DNA of 64,000 nt, taken from assembly GCA_014526335.1 (NCBI GenBank), contig JACTAT010000030.1, positions 520,946 through 584,945 of the forward strand, given 5' to 3'. Of this stretch, positions 24,157 through 35,764 are shown piece after piece; positions within the stretch are counted from its first letter, which is position 1; each line of letters begins with the position of its first letter. Both the position numbers and the translations under genes were made by a program. The DNA comes from Chrysaora quinquecirrha. Taxonomy: Eukaryota > Cnidaria > Scyphozoa > Semaeostomeae > Pelagiidae. The notes under the pieces were generated by a model. That model was not told the DNA's origin, searched no databases, and was given only the letters and a program-made list of their open reading frames with translations.

Positions 24157-25100
24157 GGGATATAAGCATTTTCTTTTCCGATTCGGGTAAAATTTTGAAA
24201 ACTTTACTTGATCGGGTAAAGTTTTTCGAAGTTTTACTCGTTCGGGTAAACTTTTTTGAGAGATTTTTAGAAAAACTTTACCCAATCGGGTAAAAAATGA
24301 CATAAATAGTACTCACAGGCTCCGGAGGGTTTTTTAAGTGCCATTTTTGGAATCTGCACCCAGAAAAACCCTTATAGGTTGAAAAAAAATTGGGGGTTGT
24401 CCGTGCAGGTAAGTCAGCATTCAGATTTTTAGATTTATGACGTAATTCTATTGTTTTCTGTTAATTATTCGCATAAATTATGATGGCAATGTGAAAAAAT
24501 GGACAATTTCAAGAAATTTTTCGATTTTCTGGGGCAGGAACATTAAAAACATCAAGAATTAAGACAGAAAATTTATTTTGTGAAGTTAAAATATCAATAC
24601 AACACTGTTCAACCTGTATGAAAAATATCTAACAATTTTACAAGAATACATCACATTTTTATGGTTTGAAGTATCTTTTGTGCCTTAATTGTTGATTATC
24701 TCCAGATTCTATGTATTTTTAAATGTTAAAATGCCTAAATTTTTTGAAAATCGCAATTTCTTGGATATTGCCATCCTAATTTATGCGAATAATTAACAGA
24801 AAACAATAGAATTACGTCATAAATCTAAAAATCTGAATGCTGACTTACCTGCATGGACAACCCCCAATTTTTTTTCAACCTATAAGGGTTTTTTGTGGTG
24901 CAGATTCCAAAAATGGCACTTAAAAAACCCCCCGGAGCCTGTGAGTACTACTTATGTCACTTTTTACCCGATTGGGTAAAGTTTTTCTAAAAATCTCTCA
25001 AAAAAGTTTACCCGAACGAGTAAAACTTTGAAAAACTTTACCCGATCAAGTAAAGTTTTCAAAATTTTACCCGAATCGGAAAAGAAAATGCTTATATCCC
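24157..25100. mobile_element. fold-back (long inverted repeat) element, TA-flanked
   Basis: Arms of about 340 bp: 24157-24500 returns inverted at about 24760-25100, with few mismatches. The ends read GGGATATAAGCATTTTC with TA outside each (24155-24156 and 25101-25102). Within each arm a short hairpin-like motif (GGGTAAA, ACTTTACCCGATCGGGTAAA-type) recurs about four times in both orientations. No ORF. The 944-bp length and TA duplication fit a non-autonomous fold-back element; CTAG as a 4-bp target is also possible. Confidence 0.85.
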
Positions 25101-25779
25101 TAGTTGCCCTTCTCGATATTTTTCACACATTCATAAATGCTCTTCCTTTTCAGTGTAGTCCGCAAATAATCCTACCAGTAAAATCGTCAGTTCAACAGCT
25201 TCTTGGATTTCATCGTTTGGTTCTGGTTTCTGAACAATTTTTTGAGAAGATCGCAAAAATTTATCAGTATTTCATTTATCACAAACTGTAATACCCCTAT
25301 TAGTTACAAACTTGGCAAGGCCATATTTCCTTCCTAAATTCTTTTTAATTATGTCGATTTATGTTTAATTGTAAGTCTACATAATTATTCATTATCGATT
25401 TTTTTCATTGTAGTGACACCTTCTTCGTGGCACAGTTTCCAGGCAGCTTTTGGACTGGTTGCCTGTCACTAAATTGATTCCTGACCTCCAATTCTTCTGC
25501 TGATTCCTGACCTCCAATTCATCTGTTCTTGCAGAGTTTGCGGCAGGGTTTTATGTATTACAATACATTCAAAAGCCTGTTTTTACCTTATTGCATGATT
25601 TTGAAGATAAAATTTCATTTATTTTCATTACTTCCTGTACATTTCGCTGTCTTTTTTCTCTCTTTGATTTTTCAGAGATCCATTCCTGCCAAGTGACCGG
25701 CCTACTCTTAGCATTCCAGTTTGTCTTCGTAAGTTATCTATCATCAATTTGTTCTCTCTCTGTGTTTTTATGTTGATGA
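25101..25779. other. Helitron interior, unassigned
   Basis: AT-rich sequence between the fold-back element and the 177-bp repeats. A 26-bp unit (CTGATTCCTGACCTCCAATTC) occurs twice in tandem at about 25476-25527. Short frames are unrecognised. Confidence 0.4.
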
Positions 25780-26895
25780 AATTAACATACGGTAGCATTG
25801 TTCAGTTTTCGAGAACTTTTCTCCCCATGAAAAACACACAGGCAGATTTAGGCAAAGTTATGACTATGACTGTAGGCCTATGCTTTGAAATTTTTTACAA
25901 TACTTTTAGGATTTTAAATGCAATCAAATAATGCAATTTTACAATTAATTATGAACTTCGATAATTTGATCCTTCTGCCCAAAAAACACAGAGACAAATG
26001 TAGGCTAAAGTTATGATTGTATGCTTAAGGTTTTTTTACAATATTGTAAGGTTTTTCAATGCAACCAAATAATGCTTAGCTAATGCTTTTCTACTTTTTC
26101 AATACATGAAAATTTTCAATCAATTATGAACTTTGATAATTTGATCCTTCTGCCCATAAAAAACACAGAGACAAATGTAGGTAAAGTTATGACTGTATTC
26201 TTTACATTTTTTTACAATACCAAAAGTTTGTTAAATTCAATCAAACAATGCTCAGCTAATGCTTTTCTACTTTTTCAAGACATGAAAATTTACCATTAAT
26301 TATGAACTTCGATAATTTGATCCTTCTGCCCATAAAAAACACAGAGACAAATGTAGGCAAAGTTATGATTGTATGCTTAAGATTTTTTTACAATATTGTA
26401 AGGTTTTTCAATGCAACCAAATAATGCTTAGCTAATGCTTTTCTACTTTTTCAATACATGAAAATTTTCAATCAATTATGAACTTTGATAATTTGATCCT
26501 TCTGCCCATAAAAAATACAGAGACAAATGTAGGTGAAGTTATGACTGTATTCTGTACATTTTTTTACAATACCAAAATGTTTTTTAAATTCAATCAAATA
26601 ATGCTCAGCTAATGCTTTTCCACTTTTTCAAGACATGAAAATTTACCATTAATTATGAACTTTGATAATTTGATCCTCTGCCCCAAAAAAAGACAGAGGC
26701 AAATGTAGGCAAAGTTATGATTGTATGCTTTAGATTTTTTTACAATATTGTAAGGTTTTTCAATGCAACCAAATAATGCTTAGCTAATGCTTTTCTACTT
26801 TTTCAAGACATAAAAATTTTCAATCAATTATTAACTTTGATACTTTGATCCTTCTGCCCATAAAAGCACAGGGCCATTTTAGGCAACATTTAGCT
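25780..26895 (+). repeat. 177-bp minisatellite upstream of Rep-helicase
   Basis: About six to seven units of roughly 177 bp; GATAATTTGATCCTTCTGCC recurs near 25960, 26137, 26312, 26487 and 26663. Odd and even units differ consistently (for example TATGCTTAAG versus TATTCTTTAC), so the true period is a dimer of about 354 bp. The array stops just before the coding exon and could be 5' untranslated or promoter DNA of the element. Confidence 0.9.
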
Positions 26896-27107
26896 GTATC
26901 CTCAGTTTGTCTTCATCCATCCCTAAAATTACATTTCATATTTATGTGTACATGCTATTCCAATTAACTTTTACAGTTTTCATTTATTTGTACTGTACAT
27001 ACTATTTCAGTAAACCTAAACCTTTCTATTTTTGCAAATGTAATACTATGCATTTCCCACTTGCATCACAAAATATTGCATCTTCCCTTTCACATTACTT
27101 AGCCAAC

Positions 27108-30100
27108 ATGCCCCGTCGACACAGAACATTAACTGGACGCAGGGAGAGAGAATTAAGGAGACAGCAATACACAGTTCACAGGGAACAGCATCTGCATGCT
27201 GAAGAACAGCAACATAATGCAGTCAATGATGCATTGTTGCTCCCACAGCAAGTTCCAATACCTTTAGTTCCTGCTAATCTGGAGCTAGCACATGCTCAAC
27301 ATGGTAGAAACTTTGCCAACAACGATGTTGCTAATCAGCAACAACCAGTACTGCCACGGCCATTGACACAAGAAGATTACATTGGCTTCATGGACCAGCA
27401 ATGCATTCATTGCTGTGCTAAATATTTTCTCATAGAAAAGACCACCCAAAACAAATTCACAAAATGTTGTCAAGATGGAAAGGTGGTCTTACCGGCAATT
27501 ACTCCACCCTCCCAGCAAGTCATTGATCTCTTCTGTGGCAATTCACCCAACTCTGCACAATTCAAAAAAAGTATTCGTCAATATAATTGTGCACTAGCTA
27601 TGGCTTCATGGCAAGCAGACTTTGTTCAACATTCTGGGAGAGGACCAAGGGTAATTGCCATTCATGGACAAGCATATCATCTAACAGGTCCAGCTGTACC
27701 ACATGAGGGTCAAACACCCCAGTATGCACAGCTGTACATAATTGATACCAGCCAGGCCTTAGCTGAGAGAACAACACATCAAGCAAATCAGCACCTAAAT
27801 CCTAGACTCCTGGCATTACTGTCTCATGAGCTTAATCAGGTGAACAGGTATGCACAAAGCTTCCAACATATGGGGGAAGTTCTGCAACAAGAGCGCAACC
27901 ACTCACTGGCAACGAATCAAGACTTGCGTCCAGTGCGCATGGTCATCAGTAGCAGGCCAGGTCAAGATCGTCGCTATGATACCCCAACTGCTACTGAAAT
28001 TGCAGCTGTCTATGTAGGAGAAGATGGGGCACCACCCAATCCATCACAGAGAGATTATGTCATTTATGATAGAGCTCAGCATCGAACACAGCATATCAGT
28101 GCAATATCAGAGCATGCTGATCCAATGACATATCCACTACTCTTCTTTCATGGAGAGTCTGGCTGGGACAGAGAACTCCTTTTCAGTGTAGCAGATCTAC
28201 ATTACACACTACACCAACGCCAGCAAGAAGATCGAAATCAAGCTGCTAATGCTACAGGACCAAGGCAACATGTAACACTCTCTCAGTTTTATGCATATCG
28301 TGTTGCTACAAGAGATGGATTCTCTGCTATTCATCATGGTGGGCTTCTCTTCCAGCAATACCTGGTAGATGCATACACCAAGATTGAAGGTCATGACCTT
28401 ACCTACATCAGAACCCATCAAGCTCAGCTTCGTGCAGAGTCCTATCAGGGACTTATGGATCATGTTCGTGCACGAGCTGAAGCAGAGAACTGCAGTGTTG
28501 GACGAGTCATCATTCTTCCATCAACATTTGCAGGCAGTCAACGGTACATTCATCAAAATTTCCAAGATGCCATGACTGTTGTTCGTACTCATGGAAAACC
28601 AGATGTTTTCCTAACAATGACAACCAACCCAAAATGGCGGGAGATAACAGAGCAGCTTCTGCCACATCAGAATGCCAATGACCGTCCTGATATTGTTACC
28701 AGGGTCTTCCACATAAAGTTCCACAGACTAAAAGATGACATTCTTCTCAGACACATCTTTGGTCGTGTCATTGCCTATGTTTACACCATAGAGTTCCAGA
28801 AGAGAGGTCTGCCGCATGCACATATGCTTTTGTTCTTGGCTGAGCAAGACAAACCTAGAACAGCAGAAGATATTGATGCATTCATATCAGCGGAGATTCC
28901 AGACCCACAGCAAAACCCTGATCTCTATGACAAGGTCAAGCGTCACATGATTCATGGCCCCTGTGGTGATCGCAATCCACATTGTGTTTGCATGGTAGAC
29001 AATCGATGCAAAAAGAACTTTCCAAAGGCTCAGAATGCAGAAAAAATCTTTGAAGTCGATGGCTACCCATTATACAGACGCCGTTGCAACTTCACAGCCA
29101 ACATTGGTGGTCATAATGTGGATGATACATTTGTTGTCCCATACAATGCATATGTTCTCCTCAAATATGACTGCCATTCCAATGTGGAATCATGCTCAAG
29201 TATCACTTCTGTCAAGTACATTTTCAAGTACATCCACAAAGGCTATGATTCAGCACATGTTGAGTTACGAGAAGGTGTTGTACATCATGACGAGATTGTT
29301 GAATATCTCAATGCAAGATATGTTGGGCCACATCAGGCTTTGTTCAGGATTTTCCAATACAAACTCCATGAGCTCAGCCACACAATCGTTCGTCTAGCAG
29401 TACACCTTCCATTCCAACAGCAAGTCTACTTTCGAGAAGGCTCTGAGGAACAAGCACTTGACAGAAACCCAGACACAACTCTCACAGCATGGTTTCAGTT
29501 AAACAGCCAAGATGAAACAGCTCATCAGTATCTCTACCACGATATTCCACAGCATTACACCTTTGATAAGAGGACAAAACAGTGGAAACAACGGGAGCGT
29601 GTACACAAGACAATTGGAAGAATGTATCAAGTTCAGCCATCAGACCCACAGCGATTTGCATTACGGCTGCTTCTCCTTCATGTTCAAGGTGCGACTTCTT
29701 TTGAGGCCCTACGAACTGTCAATGGTCAAATCTGCCCAACATTTCGGGATGCAGCCAGAGCTTTAGGTCTCCTAGAAGACGACAGAGAGCTAAACAGTTG
29801 CTTGCAGGAAGCCAGTCTTCTTCAGATGCCAAGCCAAATGCGTCTGCTGTTTGCAACACTCTTGGTTTTCAACACTCCTTCAGATCCAAATCAGTTGTTT
29901 GAAAATTTCAAGGAAAGCATGTCAGAAGACTTCCTATATGCTGAAAGGCAAAGGATGCATCAACAAGACATTCCTTTGTCAGACGTACAAGTCAATCAAT
30001 GCCTCTATGACATTGACAGGCATTTGCATGTTCAAGCTAAGTCTCTTGCAGACTTCACAGAAATGCCTCAGCTACCAGCAGATTACCATCCTCCAGACAA

Positions 30101-31630
30101 TGAACAGCCAACAATCAACGTTGAGGAAGAACGTCGTCAAGGAGAACATTTGCATCAACAGCTCAATAACGATCAACTTGCAATTGATGCAGTTCTTCAT
30201 GCAGTCACAACAGACTCCAATCAGCGATGCTTCTTTCTTGATGGTTCGGGAGGAACAGGAAAAACCTTCCTTTACAACACCCTAACACATATACTTCGTG
30301 GAATTGGAAAGAAAGTCAAATGCATTGCCTATTCAGGTAGGCTACACTATCCAATTCTCTGTAGTCAATTTATTTCAAATCAGAATTTCTCACGTCCACT
30401 ATTTCCCATGTACTTACAAAATTTTCTTCTCTCTTTTCAGGTATAGCAAGTACGTTACTTATTGATGGAGCCACAGCTCATTCAACGTTCCAAATTCCAA
30501 TTCCTCTGTTGCCAACCTCAACATGCAACATCAGCCGTCAGAGTAAGAGGGCAGAGGATCTCAGAACAACAGACATGTTCATATGGGACGAAGCATCCAT
30601 GATCCCAGCAGATGCTTTGAAAACTGTTGACGTCCTCCTCAGAGATCTCACACAATCTCAATCACCATTTGGAGGTAAGTTCATCTTCCTTGGTGGCGAT
30701 TTCAGACAAATTCTTCCTGTCAAAAGGAAAGCAGGCAGAGAACAGATTGTCAGCATCTGTTTGAAAAGGTCACCATTGTGGCATCACTTCCACACCTTCC
30801 ATCTTCTCAGAAACATGAGAGCAGCCAATGATCCACAATATCAACAATTTGCTGATCTCTTACTTCGCATTGGAGATGGAAGAGAGCCAACAGATGAGCA
30901 GGATCGCATTCAGATTCCTGAAAGAACACAGCTACCAAACAACAGTCTTGAGGAATTAGTAGACTTCGTATTTCCTGAAGGACCAAATGCTGATCCTCAA
31001 TACATGGCACCACGCTGCTGCCTCACACCAAAAAACACAGAGACACATGTCATCAACAACCTGGTCCTTAACAAACTAGAAGGAGAATCTAGAACATATC
31101 TCAGCATGGACACGGTTGTCACAGAAGATGCACAAGAGGCAGCAGCATATCCAGTTGAATTTCTGAACAGTCTTACACCAAGTGGAATGCCACTCCACAG
31201 ACAGGATCTAAAAGTTGGAGCTGCTATCATTCTACTCAGAAATCTCAGCCCAAAGAAAGGACTCTGCAATGGCACCCGTCTGATTATTCGGCAGCCGAGA
31301 GATCATCTTATTGTAGCTGAAATCATTGCCAGCTCATTCAGTGGCCAAATTGCTTTAATACCAAAGATCACTTTGGCCCCACAGGACTCTGGCTTGCCTA
31401 TCCAGCTTTCTAGACGACAATTTCCAATACGTCTAGCATACTGCTTAACCATAAACAAGGCACAAGGTCAGTCATTAGAAAATGTTGGCATATATTTACC
31501 ACAAGACGTATTCAGTCATGGCCAGCTATATGTAGCTTTCTCACGTGCAACATCATTTGCTGGCATCAAAATCGTCACACAAGATGGTAAGTTTACAAAA
31601 AACATTGTCTATCCTGAAGTTCTCCACTAA
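27108..31630 (+). CDS. Helitron Rep-helicase (RepHel), two exons
   Basis: Rolling-circle replicase-helicase of a Helitron, acting in the nucleus to nick, copy and unwind element DNA. With intron 30337-30440 removed, the protein is about 1,472 residues. Start chosen at ATG 27108 (MPRRHRTLTGRR): the frame stays open upstream to 26907, but that stretch is hydrophobic and unlike Helitron proteins. The Helitron-like N-terminal region leads to the HUH nuclease motif GLPHAH (His570, His572) and the catalytic KYIFKYIHKG (Tyr704, Tyr708, both tyrosines kept). The Pif1-type helicase follows: Walker A GSGGTGKT (Lys1052), WDEAS (Asp1126, Glu1127), GGDFRQILPV (1161-), NKAQGQS (1415-) and YVAFSRA (1440-). 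It ends with the usual KNIVYPEVL-type tail. No premature stop or frameshift, so it may be active or recently active. Confidence 0.93.
30337..30440 (+). other. intron of the Rep-helicase gene
   Basis: A 104-bp phase-1 intron, GTAGGC...CTCTTTTCAG, splits the helicase domain between Walker A and Walker B. Removing it joins AYSG to IAST within a continuous Pif1-type sequence; without splicing the frame stops at 30446. The terminal pyrimidine tract and AG are strong. Confidence 0.9.
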
Positions 31631-33739
31631 AGTATTTCAGCTACTACACATCTTTGGTCTGAAACTTTCAACTGCATTGCACTCAATTTTTATAAGACAA
31701 TTGAAACAAAATATGCATCCTTTTCTAAAACAAAAAGACCTCTTCTGTATAACTGAAGCAGTTTACAACCTTGACATTCTATTTTACTTGTGTGGTCTTC
31801 CTAATATTTTCGTTAAAATAATCCCCACAAATTTCTATACTCAAAGAACAACTCGAAAAATATCCATAATTTGACTACTGGGAACATGATACTTCATGCC
31901 CATTCTTTAACCCATTCTGGAAATTCACCAAATGTCTTTTTTTAAGTTTTTAAAAAGATATTTACTATAGCAATTGTACCCAACATTAAGACACTATAAA
32001 AAATTTCAGCACCAAAATTTCTTATAAAAATAATGAGTGTATCATTACTGTTGTATAATGTCTCCATTTTACATGCAATGTACCACCATGTCAACAGGCC
32101 ACCACATGAACAGTGTTCATACACACTGTGTCAGTGCACAAGCACCATGTCAGCAGGCCACTACATGAACAGTGTTCATACACACTGTGTCAGTGCACAA
32201 GCACCATGTCAACAGGCCACCACATGAACAGTGTTCATACACACTGTGTCAGTGCACAAGCACCATGTCAACAGGCCACTACATGAACAGTGCTCATACA
32301 CACTGTGTCCGTCCACAAGTACCATCTCAACAGGTAGCCTGTTACTTCAATAATGCTCCATCCAATGAGGGCTACCCTTTTTGGAGCCATTGTTCACCCA
32401 AAGGTGACGACACGTTACTAGAATGATGGTCCATCCAATCAGGGCAGTCTCTCTTAGAGCCATTGTTGATCCAAAGGTAACACTGGTGCTGCCCTTCACA
32501 TTCAACTAACCACCACAATTTCCTAACGTTATACAACAGTACTTCCTTCCTCTATGCTTTCCTCTCTTCAAATTTCTTCAGCATTTTATATCTATTGTGC
32601 AGACTTTCAGATTTAAATCCGGCGACAATGAGTGGGCGCACTCCATGATACCCCTGCATGATCAGTAATAACGCTACATTTTACTGGTCTCTCAGCAGAT
32701 AATACGAAGCCATTCTCAGCGTCAAACAATCTGCCTTTTCAACAACAAGGGAACATTATTCCTCGCAACTTTATTAATTGAGTCTTTCAGTAACCATATA
32801 AAAAATTATTATGGATTCCCCTTTCCAATCTTATATTAAATTAAGATGTGAATTGCATTTGTTCTATCTAAACCTAAACCCTTTACCATAAAGTTTAACG
32901 GTATCGTCACGTATAAAAGTGCCTTAACCCACCAATCAAGCAAAATTGAATGGGAAAAGAATACCTAAATTGCCTTTTGTGCCGAATTTCAGAAAAAGCT
33001 GCTTCGTCTTCATGCACATGACCTTCTTTTATGTATGTCTATTTCCTTTAAAACCTCAATTTAGAGTTATTTCAACCAACCAGATGCTAAACACACTCGA
33101 AGTTATAACCATACAATATATGACTCTGCTTAACACACCCAATCATTTGCCCTGACCATATCCTAAATACCACAAATGATCAAGAATGAAGAAAATACCC
33201 TTCTTATCCATAAACCCCCATTTTTAAATGGTAGTTATGCCTCGGAAATAAAAATCCCTAAACAGATTTCCTTTTATTATATGCTTCTCAGAAAGGCTTC
33301 TCTTCACCAGCATAAGCAGATAAGCAGACACATTCTTCTTTACTTATTAGTCAGGATGTCCGTCATATATGGCTACATTACCTCCAACAGAAATAATAAT
33401 CTAAACAATATTCAGATTAATTAAATAGAGAGGAGTAATTTTCTCAGGAACATTGCATGCGATTTTTCAATGCGATTTCTCTCTTTGAGAATGGCTTCGG
33501 GGGACCGGAAGCACAAATCTGAAATTCTGCACACATATTAGATTGCCTTTGTAGATAGATGATTGAGTGGTCCTATTAAAAGATGGAACGAGCACAACAA
33601 TGGACCAGCCTATAACCATGGACTAAGGAATAGGACCATCAACTCAGAAATGGGACTGCAACAATGAATACGCTAAGCCAGAAAAGAAGGAAAGCAGGAC
33701 CAATGGAATACATTTCTTAACACCTTTTTGTGGGTGGTG
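31631..33739 (+). other. 3' region of the autonomous Helitron, no gene
   Basis: About 2.1 kb between the Rep-helicase stop and the Helitron 3' terminus. It holds a 59-bp minisatellite (about 32085-32335); the rest is AT-rich with no recognisable coding or RNA signal. Confidence 0.5.
32085..32335 (+). repeat. 59-bp minisatellite, four units
   Basis: ACATGAACAGTGTTCATACA recurs at 32104, 32163, 32222 and 32281, an exact 59-bp period. Each unit contains the near-palindrome TGAACAGTGTTCA. Confidence 0.93.
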
Positions 33740-33794
33740 TTACTTTGAGGCGGAGGTCCTCGCGAGGCGGTGGTCTTAAACGGGCAAGAGCTAG
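33740..33794 (+). other. Helitron A 3' terminus (hairpin and CTAG)
   Basis: CCTCGCGAGG palindrome flanked by GAGGCGG repeats, then GGGCAAGAGCTAG. It matches the short copies' ends at 22520-22568 and the minus-strand ends at 16777, with compensating changes keeping the palindrome (CCTCATGAGG there). A family B 5' end begins at the next base. Confidence 0.85.
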
Positions 33795-34702
33795 TCCTAT
33801 ATTACTAATATTCAGTTATGCAAATCAGGTTGCCCCATTGTTATGCTCCATTGTTCGATTCAACAAGAAAGGCTCCAGTCCTGGGCCACCTAGAAATGCG
33901 CTTTATTTTTTAATCAAGGCCCTTTCTGCCCAGGTAGTGCACGCCGTATTTTTCTAAATCTTTTGAGAAGCGCAAGTTGATGAAAATTTCGATTTTATCT
34001 CGGCCTAAAAAAGTTTTGATTTTGATGGCGGTCATCTATTGTGTTCCCTTCACTGCACGCACAGTGATTCTTTTGTCCTGCGGAAGTTTTTCTCCTAATT
34101 GCTCAGTTGATGTTGACATGAGCTGAAATTGGAGCCAAAATTACTCAGCATTTCAAATGGAGGAAACATTCAAAATTTACTCGATTTTTACTCAAAAGTC
34201 TTGCTGTAAAATTCTCCTAAAATTTCTGCAGCAAGTTGGACATTATTTCTGCTGATGATTCCACGAATATTCTCAAGATTTATCACGCATCCCGACTCTT
34301 TTGTCCTGTCTTTGGATTTTCTTCCCCTCAGAGGAAAAACAAATCAAAAGACACGTTAATTTATTTTGGAATCTTACGAGGGATCTTGCCCATATTCTTT
34401 CGGGTTTTAAGAAGAGTTCTTGCTTTGACAAGCTTCAGAAATCCCCACGGTAAGAGTTGCGTTTTCCTCTCAGTTTTCCTCTAAAATTTTTCCACTAATA
34501 ACACAGTTAAAAATAAAACCACTGTGCACGCAATGTAAACAAAACAAACACGTAATGAAACAGAGTCACTCAAATAGGCCTAAATTTTTTTTGCCTTCCC
34601 TTCCTTGAAAAAGTCAGATCTCAAATACAAAAAAGTCGAGATTAAGTGAGTAGAATATTTTTCTATGAAGGTCATTTGAAATTGAAGTTTTGGAGTTTTC
34701 TG
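33795..34702 (+). mobile_element. Helitron B copy B1 (3'-truncated)
   Basis: Starts TCCTATATTACTAATATT, the family B 5' terminus, followed by the conserved body (TGCCCCATTGTTATG, TTTGATGGCGGTCATC, CTGCAGCAAGTTGGACATT, CCCCACGGTAAGAG). It stops at GGAGTTTTCTG where the next copy starts. The 82-codon open frame in the body (34236-34484) recurs in other copies but matches no known family. Confidence 0.8.
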
Positions 34703-35764
34703 TCCTATATACTAATCTCCGGTTATGTAAATTAGGTTGCCCATTGTTATGAACCATTGTTCGATTACACAAGAAAGGCTTTTTTCCTGGGCCACCTAGA
34801 GATGCGCTTCTTTTTTTGTTTGATACCTATCCTGCCTGGGCGGTGCAGTATCTATTTTTTCATGTCTTTTTAAGCCTGTGACTTGGTAAAAATTGCGATT
34901 TTATTTCAGTTTCGAAAAGTTTCGTTTTCAGTTGCGGGCGCTTTTGTTATTGCGGTTTTGATTGCGGTTGTCTTGTAGCAACCAGTATGCAAGGTAGAGA
35001 AAACGCGGAATGGAATGTGGATTGGAATGAAATGGATGGCTGCACTGTTACTTCAATATTAATCTCTTCTGTCTGTATTACTGTCTGTATTACGCCCTTT
35101 CTGCCCAGGTAGTGCATGCCATATTTTTCTAAATGTTTTGAGAATCAAAGGTTTGTTAAAATTTCAATTTTATCTCGGCTTCAACAAGTTTTTGGTTTCG
35201 ATTGCGGCCATCTATTATGTTCCTTTCACTACACGTACATTGAATCATCGAATCTTTTGTTCTGCAGAAGTTTGTCATACTTACTAAAACGCAGAACCAC
35301 CCGAAACGACCCCAGAACAGCCAAAATCACGCAACACGACCCATAACCAGCTTAAAACCACATAGGATTTTCCATTTTCCGGGGTCAATAATAATGATGA
35401 TGATGATTCTGATTTCGATGACATGAAGATAATGATGATTGTGATGATGACGATGACGATGATGATGATGGTGATGGTGATTTCAAGTAGACTAGCTTTT
35501 TAACCTGACACCCGCGATGCGGGTGAGCCTTTTACCTTGACACCTGTGATGCGGGTGAACATTAGTACCAGTTTAGCCTTGGAAAGACAAGATACCACTC
35601 AGCTGCCTTTTGACTTGATACCATTTAACTTGCAGCCTTCTGAACTTTCGCTAGAGTCCGGGAGGTTAGCTCCCCATGGCATTCCACAACCTCCCCGGAC
35701 TCTAGCGAAAGTTCAGCAGCTGAGTGGTATCTTGTCTTTCCAAGGCTACTAATGTTCACCCGCA
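34703..35764 (+). mobile_element. Helitron B copy B2 (internally deleted)
   Basis: Starts TCCTATATACTAATCTCC. It keeps parts of the body (to about 34880 and around 35100-35290), a GAT microsatellite (35388-35480), and a 3' palindrome at 35492-35764. Right edge is the 5' end of B3, after an A. Confidence 0.75.
35492..35764. repeat. palindrome of twin Helitron 3' ends (B2)
   Basis: Left arm, read on the minus strand, is a Helitron 3' end: CCCGCATCGCGGG hairpin, TGTCAGGTTAAAAAG, then CTAG followed by T. The right arm is its inverted partner through CTCTAGCGAAAGTTC and CTTGTCTTTCCAAGGC, cut short at GTTCACCCGCA by B3. Confidence 0.8.

Larger units (their letters stand above)
22569..33794 (+). 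mobile_element. probable autonomous Helitron A (11.2 kb)
   Basis: Starts TCTCTATATTAAAATGG directly after the CTAG of the preceding copy. Its first 1.19 kb (to about 23755) matches the non-autonomous copies, including both tRNA-like modules. Beyond that it diverges and carries a complete Rep-helicase gene (27108-31630). At 33740-33794 it regains the family A 3' end: GAGGCGGAGGTCCTCGCGAGGCGG, in pieces CCTCGCGAGG (palindrome) and GGGCAAGAGCTAG. That both ends belong to one element is inference, because a fold-back element lies inside and the middle has no homologous copy here. It would be the source of transposition proteins for the short copies. Confidence 0.65.

Noticed and set aside
26907..27107. 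Upstream extension of the Rep-helicase by 67 residues
   Set aside because: It is hydrophobic, AT-rich and unlike Helitron N-termini; ATG 27108 has a good context (GCCAACATGC).
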